From: Candidatus Eisenbacteria bacterium
GTDB lineage: Bacteria; Eisenbacteria; RBG-16-71-46; CAIMUX01; JAHJDP01
Length of the DNA stretch: 49,558 nucleotides
Direction of reading: 5' to 3'
Assembly (NCBI GenBank): GCA_018831195.1
Contig: JAHJDP010000048.1
Span: 1 to 49,558 of the forward strand
Part shown: positions 43,086 through 49,558 of the stretch, in pieces
Position numbering within the stretch: the stretch's first letter is position 1
Layout of the letters: the number at the start of each line of letters is the position of its first letter
Position numbers and translations under genes: made by a program
Notes under the pieces: generated by a model
What the model saw: the letters and a program-made list of their open reading frames with translations, nothing else
Databases searched by the model: none
Told to the model about the DNA's origin: nothing

Positions 43086-44531
43086 ATGTCCGGCAAGGAA
43101 ACAGCGTCGGGGGGAACGTCGGTTTCTTCCGGCTGGGATAGACCGCTGCGTCTCTATGTCGGGGCCGTCATTTTGGCCTCGGTGGGGATTCTTTGCGCCT
43201 CCTTCCCATCCCTGCATGAATTCCGCCGGGCCGATCTCTGGATTTGGCTCATCATTTGCATCGGCGCCGAGTTTCTTTGGCTGGAGACGATCTCCGGCGA
43301 GGGCTCGGATTCCATGGCCTCCACCGTGAACTTCGCCGCAATCTACCTGCTGGATCTTCCAACCGTTCTGTTCGTCGTGCCGGTGAGCGTCTTTATTGCA
43401 ACGCGGTTTGTACAAAAGAGAAACTTTATCAAATCCCTCTTTGGATTCTCACAAATGATTGTAACGATTATCGCGGCGGGATCGGTGTTCCGATGGACAG
43501 GGGGATTGTTCACAGAACTGGAAGTGCTGCGCCATCCGATGTCTCTGCTGCCCTGTCTGGCAGCGGGGACGGTTTATACCGTCGTTAATTCAGGATTGGT
43601 CGCCTGCGCCGTTTCATTAGAGAATAAATCACCCCTCTTCAAGACATGGCGCGTCAATTTCGGATACCGGAATTACATCTTCTCTTCCGTCGCGCTGTTT
43701 ATTCTATCGCCGCTCCTCGTCATCGCCTATCTCGCGGTGGGGTATTGGGGCGTGCTGCTCTTCTTCCTGCCGATGTTTATCATTAAAAATCAGAACCGGG
43801 AGTATATCGAACTCCAGCGCACAACCCATGCCTTGATCAGCTCCGAGCGTATGGCGGCGCGGGGAGAGATGGCGGCTGAGATCTCCCATGAATTGGGCAA
43901 CTATCTCGCGATTCTCTCCGGCCGGGCGCAACTCCTCTCCGGCCGGGCGATGCGCGCCGGCGATGCCGCGATGGCGAAGGACGCCCAAACGATTAAAGAT
44001 CAAGTGGCCAATATGACGGTCCTGACGAAAGGTCTTCTAGACCATTCACACCGGGATGTAAAACCCCAGGATACGGATCTCAATGAGCTGACCAGTCGAA
44101 CCGTAGAATTCCTCAAACCGCAAAATCGCTTCGATAAGATCGAGCTTCGCGTGGAGCTGGGCGAGGGCATCGGGGACTGGTTCGTTGATGCAGGTCAAAT
44201 ACAGCAGGTCCTGATCAATCTCATCAAGAATTCCGCCGACGCCATCCTGGGTGAAGGGCGCGCTGAGGGTGTCATCCACATCTACAGTGAAGTCGACGCC
44301 AATGGAGGCGCGCATCTAATCGTCGAGGATGACGGACCGGGGATCCCGGAGAATAAGCGGGATGCGGTTTTCGAACCCGGTGTGACCACCAAACCGGATG
44401 GACATGGCTTCGGTCTTTATACCTGTCTCCGCATTCTGGAGAACCACGGTGGGAAAATCTGGGTCGACGCGAGCCCCCTTGGCGGCGCTCAGTTCCATCT
44501 TTCCCTGCCGGGATCTCGCAAAGCCGCCTAG
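43086..44531 (+). CDS. Membrane sensor histidine kinase without adjacent regulator
   Basis: 481 residues; ATG 43086 follows GGGAGAGG. About six to seven helices fill residues 20-235 (VGAVILASVGILCASF, IWLIICIGAEFLWL, LPTVLFVVPVSVFIATRF, ALFILSPLLVIAYLAVGYWGVLLFFLPMF), similar to MASE-type sensors. The kinase core has His268 in EISHELGNYLAIL, with Tyr where Pro is usual after Asn, and an ATPase domain (QVLINLIKNSADAI, VEDDGPGIPE, GHGFGLYTCLRILENHGG). No response regulator is encoded beside it. It sits just after the PAP2 gene and before the M23 peptidase gene. Confidence 0.92.
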   Translation: MSGKETASGGTSVSSGWDRPLRLYVGAVILASVGILCASFPSLHEFRRADLWIWLIICIGAEFLWLETISGEGSDSMASTVNFAAIYLLDLPTVLFVVPVSVFIATRFVQKRNFIKSLFGFSQMIVTIIAAGSVFRWTGGLFTELEVLRHPMSLLPCLAAGTVYTVVNSGLVACAVSLENKSPLFKTWRVNFGYRNYIFSSVALFILSPLLVIAYLAVGYWGVLLFFLPMFIIKNQNREYIELQRTTHALISSERMAARGEMAAEISHELGNYLAILSGRAQLLSGRAMRAGDAAMAKDAQTIKDQVANMTVLTKGLLDHSHRDVKPQDTDLNELTSRTVEFLKPQNRFDKIELRVELGEGIGDWFVDAGQIQQVLINLIKNSADAILGEGRAEGVIHIYSEVDANGGAHLIVEDDGPGIPENKRDAVFEPGVTTKPDGHGFGLYTCLRILENHGGKIWVDASPLGGAQFHLSLPGSRKAA

Positions 44532-44628
44532 TTTCGAGTGCGGGGCCGCTCTTTCGAACCGGCGAGGATCTCACACGATCAACCTTCACATTGACACACG
44601 CGGCGATGCACCGTACGGTCTTTCTGTT

Positions 44629-46026
44629 ATGGATCATTCCCGGAGTGACATCAGAGGCGAAGATCGGATCCTCATCCACGGGGCAGGTCCCTCTATCATT
44701 TCACGTTCCCTCCTTTTCCCCCTTTCGATCCTTTTCATCCTGCTCATTTCCATCCTTGCCGCCGGATGCAAGGGATCGAAAGGGGAGAAGGGCTTCACTG
44801 AGAATCAGGAGGCCTCAAAGGGGATCACGGTCGATCCAGAGCAGTATTGGACGACGTGGCGTGACACGGTGCGCCGGGGAGACACCCTCTGGGATATCCT
44901 GGATCGGCATCAAGTCTATATGGCTGACGTCAACCGGCTTCTCAATGGGGTTCATGGCGATGAACCTTTCTCGTGGCGGCATCTCATGCCGGGCCAGCTG
45001 TTAGAGGGGAAACATGATGAGATGGGTTCCCTGCGCCAGGTCCTTTATCTCCTCAACAGAGAAGATATTTTTCAGCTGGAATTGGCTGGGGATTCGGTTT
45101 CCGTCTCCGCCTGTTCCGTCGTGCGGGAAACCCAGTGGCGCCGTCTTCAGGCCGTGGTGAATAGTACGGTCGATGCCGCTCTGCGGCGGGCGGGGGGGAA
45201 TCCTCTCTTGCTTCATGAGCTGGCGGCGACCCTTTCCTGGGATCTTGATTTCTTCACCGATCCGCGCAAGGGAGATACCCTTGATCTTGTCGTCGAGGAA
45301 ATCTACATCGACGGTGAATTTTTCCGCTTTGGTGATATTCAATGGGTCACCTATCGGGGAGAGAAGGTCTCGACGACCGGCGTGCGGTTTCATGCCTTGG
45401 ATCGGGAAGGGCCGGAGTATTACGATCTTGAGGGGAGAAATCTGCGAAAGTCCTTCCTCAAATCTCCTCTGAATTATACGCGGATCAGCAGCACCTTCAG
45501 CCAGCACCGCTTCCATCCCATCCTAAAGAAATACAGGCCCCATCTGGGCGTTGACTACGCCGCCCCCTCCGGAACCCCGGTGGTATCGGTCGCCGACGGA
45601 GAGGTTTCCCAGGCGGAATGGAATGGGGGATTCGGCAGATATATCAAGATCAGACATGCCGGTCAGATCTACACAACCTATGGGCATCTGAGGAAGTTCG
45701 CGAAGGGAATCCGTCGAGGGGCCAGGGTCAAACAGAATCAAGTGATCGGATATGTTGGGGCGACGGGTTTGGCGACCGGACCCCACCTCGATTACCGGGT
45801 CATGCGGGATGGCCGGTTTGTCGATCCCCTTCGATTGAAGAATCCCCCGACGCACCCGATTCCAGAGACGGATTGGGACCGCTTTAGAGAGCACCTGACC
45901 TGGCTGGAAAAGGAGATCCACGATTTGCTCCCAGGAAAGAGGATTCCGGCGCCGTCGGCCCCGCATTTCTCTCCAAAGGATGGTGCGACGATTTCCGTGG
46001 CCGCCGCGGAAGGGGGTTCACCTTGA
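44629..46026 (+). CDS. LysM/M23-family peptidoglycan peptidase (lipoprotein-like)
   Basis: 465 residues from ATG 44629. A long N-terminal segment leads to LLFPLSILFILLISILAAGC, a lipobox-like site, so outer-membrane anchoring is likely. A LysM-like domain follows (RRGDTLWDILDRHQVYMADVNRLL), then a middle domain of the OapA/YebA type, then the M23 fold (RPHLGVDYAAPSGTPVVSVADG, YTTYGHLRKF, GYVGATGLATGPHLDYRVM). Zinc ligands would be His305 and Asp309, with His386 catalytic. The third ligand, normally His in HxH, is Asp388 (HLD). It probably cuts peptide cross-links or acts as an activator of an amidase. Confidence 0.9.
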   Translation: MDHSRSDIRGEDRILIHGAGPSIISRSLLFPLSILFILLISILAAGCKGSKGEKGFTENQEASKGITVDPEQYWTTWRDTVRRGDTLWDILDRHQVYMADVNRLLNGVHGDEPFSWRHLMPGQLLEGKHDEMGSLRQVLYLLNREDIFQLELAGDSVSVSACSVVRETQWRRLQAVVNSTVDAALRRAGGNPLLLHELAATLSWDLDFFTDPRKGDTLDLVVEEIYIDGEFFRFGDIQWVTYRGEKVSTTGVRFHALDREGPEYYDLEGRNLRKSFLKSPLNYTRISSTFSQHRFHPILKKYRPHLGVDYAAPSGTPVVSVADGEVSQAEWNGGFGRYIKIRHAGQIYTTYGHLRKFAKGIRRGARVKQNQVIGYVGATGLATGPHLDYRVMRDGRFVDPLRLKNPPTHPIPETDWDRFREHLTWLEKEIHDLLPGKRIPAPSAPHFSPKDGATISVAAAEGGSP

Positions 46027-46077
46027 CAGAGGGATCTTTCGACTGTTAGATTGCGTCGGTTGAGCTTGTCGGAATTC

Positions 46078-47139
46078 ATGAGATCTCAGTTGTGGGAATC
46101 GGAGGAAGGAGCCGATTTGAGCCTCTCTCATCTTGAGTCTTTCCTCAGAGCGGTGAATACCGATGAGAACCTGAAGAATGTCCAGAAGCCTGTGGGCGAC
46201 CGTCTCCAGAATGTCCGGCATGAGTTGAGGAACTTCTTCAAATCCGATATTCCAGTCGTTGAGAAAATCGGCGATTACACGGTCGCCGTTCCTGGGAAGA
46301 TGTTCCGGCCCACCCTCGTGCTTCTGGTAGCGGGTCACTTCGAAGGACGGCTGGACGATGCGATTTTCTCCGCATCGGTGGTCGAGTTGATCCACACCGC
46401 GACTCTGATTCACGACGATACCATTGATCGTAGCCAGCTGCGCCGGGGGCATCCCACGCTCAACGCTCTCTATGACGATATGGCCGCGACAATCGTCGGC
46501 GATTTTGTCTATACCAAGGCTTTTGTCTCTCTCATGGATCGAGGCCTCCATAATGTGCTCGAGGTCACCGCCCGCACCGCCTATCGAATGAGTCTGGGAG
46601 AGATGCTTCAGATCCAATACCGTGGGAATCCCGAGATGAGCGAGGAAAAGTACATGGAGCTCATCGATTGTAAAACCGCCTCTCTTATGAGCGCCGCCTG
46701 TGAGATTGGGGTTCTAGTGACGGAGGAGGCGGAGAGATACCGGGAAATGTTCAGGGCGTTCGGCCACTATCTCGGTCTGGCTTATCAGATTACGGATGAT
46801 CTCTTCGATTTTGTGGGGGATCCCGAGCAGTTGGGCAAGGTTCTGCGATCCGACCTCCGTGAAGGAAAAGTGACGCTTCCCCTGATCCATGTTCTCTCAA
46901 AAGCCACCGAAAAAGAAAAGATACGGATCAAGAGTATCATTCAAGGTCCTGAGATGGACGGCGTTGATTGGGAGCAAGTGCTCGAGCTTCTCGACCGCTA
47001 TGACGGACTCGAGTACGGACGCCTGAAAGCCCTCGAATATGCCGATCGCGCCCGCGCCCTCATTGAAGGGCTCGGCAGAACTCCCTACCTCGACGCGTTG
47101 GAACAGGCTGTGGATTATGCCGTTGTGCGGACGCACTAG
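46078..47139 (+). CDS. Polyprenyl diphosphate synthase
   Basis: 353 residues from ATG 46078; a TTG at 46051 is also in frame. Both Asp-rich motifs are present: LIHDDTIDRSQLRRG near residue 111 and DDLFDFVGD near 240, with GKMFRPTLVLL and the KT segment. It extends isopentenyl units on an allylic diphosphate, giving the side chain of a quinone or a similar long-chain product (IspB/HepT type). The residues before the first Asp motif are small (TATL), which fits a long-chain synthase. The gene follows the peptidase by about 50 bases. Confidence 0.93.
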   Translation: MRSQLWESEEGADLSLSHLESFLRAVNTDENLKNVQKPVGDRLQNVRHELRNFFKSDIPVVEKIGDYTVAVPGKMFRPTLVLLVAGHFEGRLDDAIFSASVVELIHTATLIHDDTIDRSQLRRGHPTLNALYDDMAATIVGDFVYTKAFVSLMDRGLHNVLEVTARTAYRMSLGEMLQIQYRGNPEMSEEKYMELIDCKTASLMSAACEIGVLVTEEAERYREMFRAFGHYLGLAYQITDDLFDFVGDPEQLGKVLRSDLREGKVTLPLIHVLSKATEKEKIRIKSIIQGPEMDGVDWEQVLELLDRYDGLEYGRLKALEYADRARALIEGLGRTPYLDALEQAVDYAVVRTH

Positions 47140-47229
47140 ACTATTCATCGTGATTCACCGCCTGATTTCACAGAGGTTATCGATCCATCTGAACAGGACC
47201 CCACGGGTTGGTATTCCAAGGAGTCACCC

Positions 47230-47685
47230 TTGAAGATGCGTCCCCGCGGTGATAAAATCCCAAAGCATGGAAAGGCGGCCCCCAATTTGAATGCAGCCTC
47301 AAAAGATGTTGCATCCGCGGATAGGGCATCCGGGGATATCTCTAACCACGAACTGGCCCGATGGTGCGCCCGGGAGGCGGTGGAACGAAAAGGCGAGGAT
47401 GTGCTTCTCCTCGATCTTCGAGAGATATCCTCTGTCTGCGATTTCTTCGTCGTCATCAGCGCGACATCCGAGGCGCATGTTTGGGCTCTCGCCGAGGGGC
47501 TTCGCCGGCAGTTGAAAGATGAATACGGGATTCGGCCCTGGCATGTCGAGGGCAGAACAGGTGACCGATGGGTTCTCCTGGATTGTGTTGATTGGGTCGT
47601 TCACATCTTCCATCACGAAACCCGGGAACACTATCAGCTTGAGCGCCTTTGGGGAGATGCCCCCCGGGAAACCTTTAAATCGTAG
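47230..47685 (+). CDS. rsfS: Ribosomal silencing factor RsfS
   Basis: 151 residues. TTG 47230 lies six bases after AAGGAG, a better fit than the ATG at 47236. The conserved core is ISSVCDFFVVISATSEAHVWALAEGLRRQL, RPWHVEGRTGDRWVLLDCVDWVVHIFHHETREHYQLERLW. RsfS binds ribosomal protein L14 and blocks subunit joining when nutrients are low. A 45-residue polar N-terminal extension precedes the domain. Confidence 0.95.
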   Translation: MKMRPRGDKIPKHGKAAPNLNAASKDVASADRASGDISNHELARWCAREAVERKGEDVLLLDLREISSVCDFFVVISATSEAHVWALAEGLRRQLKDEYGIRPWHVEGRTGDRWVLLDCVDWVVHIFHHETREHYQLERLWGDAPRETFKS

Positions 47686-47715
47686 CGCCGGATCGAGGGT
47701 CCACGGAGAACCGGA

Positions 47716-48702
47716 ATGCCCCAAGACAAAGGACGGAATGCCGCAACGCCGATTCTTGTTGTCGGATCCGTCGCGCTGGACACCATCTCGACTCCGCAAG
47801 CAAAGGGTGTGGAGGTTCTCGGCGGGTCGGCCTCATATGTCAGTTTGGTTTCATCCGTCTTTGCGCCGGTTCGCATCGTCGCGGTCGTTGGTGAAGATTT
47901 TCCGGAGAAACATCATGAGGTGCTTGCCTGCCGGGGGATCGATCTCACGGGCCTCTCCGTCGCACCCGGAAAAACGTTTCAATGGGAAGGTGTCTATGAA
48001 GCCGATCTGGTCGGACGGCGTTCTTTAAGGACGGATCTCAATGTTTTTGAGATATTTCGGCCGGTCATTCCCGACTCATTCAGACAAACACCCATTGTCT
48101 TTTTGGCGAATATAGATCCGGATCTCCAAGCCTCTGTTCTTGATCAAATGGATAAACCCGAGTGGGTCGTCCTCGATACGATGGATTTCTGGATGAACGG
48201 GGCCAAGCGAGATTCTTTATTGAGACTCCTCGGACGCGTGCATGCCGTCCTGGTCAATGATGAAGAGGCGAAACTTCTGACAGGTCTGAATGTGATTCCC
48301 GATGCGGCCTGTTGGATTCAGGACAGGGGACCGGAGGTGGTCGTTGTCAAACGCGGAGATTGCGGGGCCCTGGCGCGGATTCGATCCACCTGGTTTTGGG
48401 TGCCGCCTTTTCCCGAGGGGAGGGTCGTCGATCCGACCGGGGCCGGGGATAGCTTTGCCGCAGGTTTTCTGGGTTCTTTAGCCCGCTGGGGATTGGATGA
48501 TGTGGGGCTCCGCCGATCGCTCTTGATCGGAGGGGCTTCGGCATCGTATGCCATCGAGAGGTTCGGGGCTGAGGCCCTGGTCAATTTGAAACGAAGTGAG
48601 ATCCTCTCCAGGGCTCTGATCCTTCGGGAGATGGGATCGGTCCCCTATCCCGATGAGGCCCTCGATGGTGAAACCGATATAGAAGAGATGCGAGTAAGAT
48701 GA
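47716..48702 (+). CDS. PfkB-family sugar or nucleoside kinase
   Basis: 328 residues of ribokinase fold. The N-terminal segment PILVVGSVALDTI and VLGGSASYVSL bind the substrate, and DPTGAGDSFAAGFLGSL carries the catalytic Asp and the anion hole. The middle DTMDFWMNGAKRDSL and LVNDEEAKLLTG are typical of a subgroup of actinobacterial and FCB sugar kinases of unknown substrate. It is encoded 30 bases after rsfS and just before the unknown gene and purM, so it could act on a nucleoside; this is inference. Confidence 0.9.
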   Translation: MPQDKGRNAATPILVVGSVALDTISTPQAKGVEVLGGSASYVSLVSSVFAPVRIVAVVGEDFPEKHHEVLACRGIDLTGLSVAPGKTFQWEGVYEADLVGRRSLRTDLNVFEIFRPVIPDSFRQTPIVFLANIDPDLQASVLDQMDKPEWVVLDTMDFWMNGAKRDSLLRLLGRVHAVLVNDEEAKLLTGLNVIPDAACWIQDRGPEVVVVKRGDCGALARIRSTWFWVPPFPEGRVVDPTGAGDSFAAGFLGSLARWGLDDVGLRRSLLIGGASASYAIERFGAEALVNLKRSEILSRALILREMGSVPYPDEALDGETDIEEMRVR

Positions 48703-48717
48703 GGGGAGGGGTTTCCA

Positions 48718-49461
48718 GTGGATCCTGAGCGATTGGGCCGCATAGAACGGGATCTGTCGGAACTCCGCGCCGTACGGGCCGTTCGTTTGATGGCGGACGG
48801 TGAGCAGATTCAAGAGGTTCACATCATCGCCCTCCCCGGCCGGGATGTGAAGGGGATTGTCCGTGATGTGGTGACCACGCTGTTTGCTTGGCACGGAATC
48901 CGACTCAACCACCGCAAAATAAGTGTTGCGGTAATGGGACAGCACGATATGAAGAAAGTAAAGGAATCGGACGCGGTGGAAGTCTCAACGGATCAGCGGC
49001 TGGAATATGTTAGTGTCAACTCATTGCTGCAGGGCTCCCGCGTCGAAGCTCAGGTTGAACTTTCCTGGGGCGGAGGGTCTCTCTTTGGGTCCCAGACCGG
49101 GGCTAATACGCCCGAGTCCCGATTGCGTCTGGTGGGTGAGGCGGCTCTTGATGCCGTTCAGCAGGCGACGCGTGAGGGGCATCAATGGAGTTTGGGCGAT
49201 GCTCTGAAGTTCAGGTTGGGGGAGGGAGAGGCGATTGCTGTAAAGGTCTTATTGCTATCGGGGCGCCGCCGCAGCGAGATGGCCGGATGCGCCCTGATCG
49301 GATCTTATCCCGATGAGGCCGTTGTTTTCGCCGTGCTCCAAGCGACCAACCGGGCGGGCTCTCAGCTCTTGAGACCCGTTTGGACGGAGTATGACATCAC
49401 CGCCACTTCCGAAATCGATAACGGCGTGGCGGCCGGCCGGGAATCGGTCGGCGGCCCCTGA
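48718..49461 (+). CDS. Conserved protein of unknown function
   Basis: 247 residues from GTG 48718, preceded by GAGGGG. The N-terminal 85 residues (IERDLSELRAVRAVRLMADGEQIQEVHIIALPGRDVKGIVRDVVTTL split into VRAVRLMADG, EVHIIALPGRDVKGIVRDV, and HGIRLNHRKISVAVMG) form a small alpha/beta module. The remaining 150 residues contain two similar strands-and-helix units (RLRLVGEAALDAVQQAT; AIAVKVLLLSGRRRSEMAGCALIG). No signal peptide or membrane helix is seen. I do not recognise a named family. Its place between a PfkB kinase and purM hints at metabolism or its control. Confidence 0.75.
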   Translation: MDPERLGRIERDLSELRAVRAVRLMADGEQIQEVHIIALPGRDVKGIVRDVVTTLFAWHGIRLNHRKISVAVMGQHDMKKVKESDAVEVSTDQRLEYVSVNSLLQGSRVEAQVELSWGGGSLFGSQTGANTPESRLRLVGEAALDAVQQATREGHQWSLGDALKFRLGEGEAIAVKVLLLSGRRRSEMAGCALIGSYPDEAVVFAVLQATNRAGSQLLRPVWTEYDITATSEIDNGVAAGRESVGGP

Positions 49462-49506
49462 GAGAAGGAACCCCGGCGGGGATGAAGGTGGTGGGGAGGT
49501 CTACTT

Positions 49507-49558
49507 GTGGATCGCTACAAAGAAGCCGGGGTTGATAGGGGCAGGGCTGACCTCGTCC
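49507..49558 (+). CDS. purM: Start of phosphoribosylformylglycinamidine cyclo-ligase (partial)
   Basis: GTG 49507 follows GGAGG by seven bases. The 17 residues available read MDRYKEAGVDRGRADLV, and the YKEAGVD start is the hallmark of PurM (AIR synthase) in purine biosynthesis. The gene runs off the right edge of the window. Confidence 0.8.
   Translation, partial: MDRYKEAGVDRGRADLV

Noticed and set aside
44591-44619. Perfect TTGACA before the M23 peptidase gene
   Set aside because: The matching -10 is only TACGGT, and the transcript would start a few bases before the ATG. Possible but not convincing.
1-49558. CRISPR arrays, intact insertion sequences, prophage or defence islands
   Set aside because: I saw no regularly spaced direct repeats, transposase genes with terminal repeats, integrase or phage structural genes, or recognisable defence nucleases.

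Overview
The window is a contiguous piece of a bacterial chromosome, moderately GC-rich, with densely packed genes on both strands and no rRNA, recognisable tRNA, CRISPR array or intact insertion sequence. The organism is Gram-negative: LapA/LapB, outer-membrane barrel-like proteins, lipoboxes and many signal peptides. It probably makes bacillithiol (bshC, bshA). Secreted proteins carry FlgD-like C-terminal domains or a short C-terminal TWG-x-[IL]-K tail. This combination suggests a lineage of the FCB group or of a related candidate phylum such as Eisenbacteria. That placement is inference, not a database result.

Layout. 1-7010 is an accessory region of exported proteins: an NTF2-like lipoprotein, a beta-propeller protein with a FlgD-like tail, a right-handed beta-helix protein and a carbohydrate-binding-like protein that converge on each other, a thioredoxin/outer-membrane-barrel fusion, and a STAS protein. 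7041-11314 holds a crotonase-fold protein, a large membrane protein with TPRs, a receiver protein and an EamA transporter. 11484-17658 holds a histidine kinase and NtrC-type regulator, a coiled-coil exported protein, a barrel-like protein, and a PrcB-like lipoprotein preceded by a sigma-54 promoter. 17971-22078 has a Mut7-C protein and a four-gene membrane cluster of unknown function (DUF6754 type). 22087-33520 has yjbQ, a glycosyltransferase, then the housekeeping run scpA-scpB-rluB-aroA-cmk-plsC-rpsA and lapA-lapB. 33556-49558 has mutS, a lipoprotein, a TPR protein, a methyltransferase with bshC and bshA, pgeF, a PAP2 phosphatase, a histidine kinase, a LysM/M23 peptidase, a polyprenyl synthase, rsfS, a PfkB kinase, an unknown protein and the first codons of purM.

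The most unusual signal is at 2665-4307. Two convergent exported-protein genes each contain one in-frame TGA, and both stay open and protein-like after it. In both the TGA is followed by one codon and then a Cys codon (U-x-C). In both a hairpin follows whose apical loop starts 16-17 nt after the TGA and begins with G, as in bacterial SECIS elements; the second has the tetraloop GGUC. Both products end in the same TWG-x-[IL]-K tail, and their stop codons share one palindromic CTAG. TGA is an ordinary stop elsewhere in the window. I propose that these are two exported selenoproteins of types I do not recognise as known selenoproteins. The alternative is two independent TGG-to-TGA nonsense changes. 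The next gene encodes an exported thioredoxin-like domain fused to a barrel, which could be a redox partner.

Other leads are the sigma-54 promoter next to the NtrC-type regulator, the four-gene DUF6754 cluster, a methyltransferase beside bshC that could make N-methyl-bacillithiol, and a cmk-rpsA-lapA-lapB gene order like that of some gammaproteobacteria.
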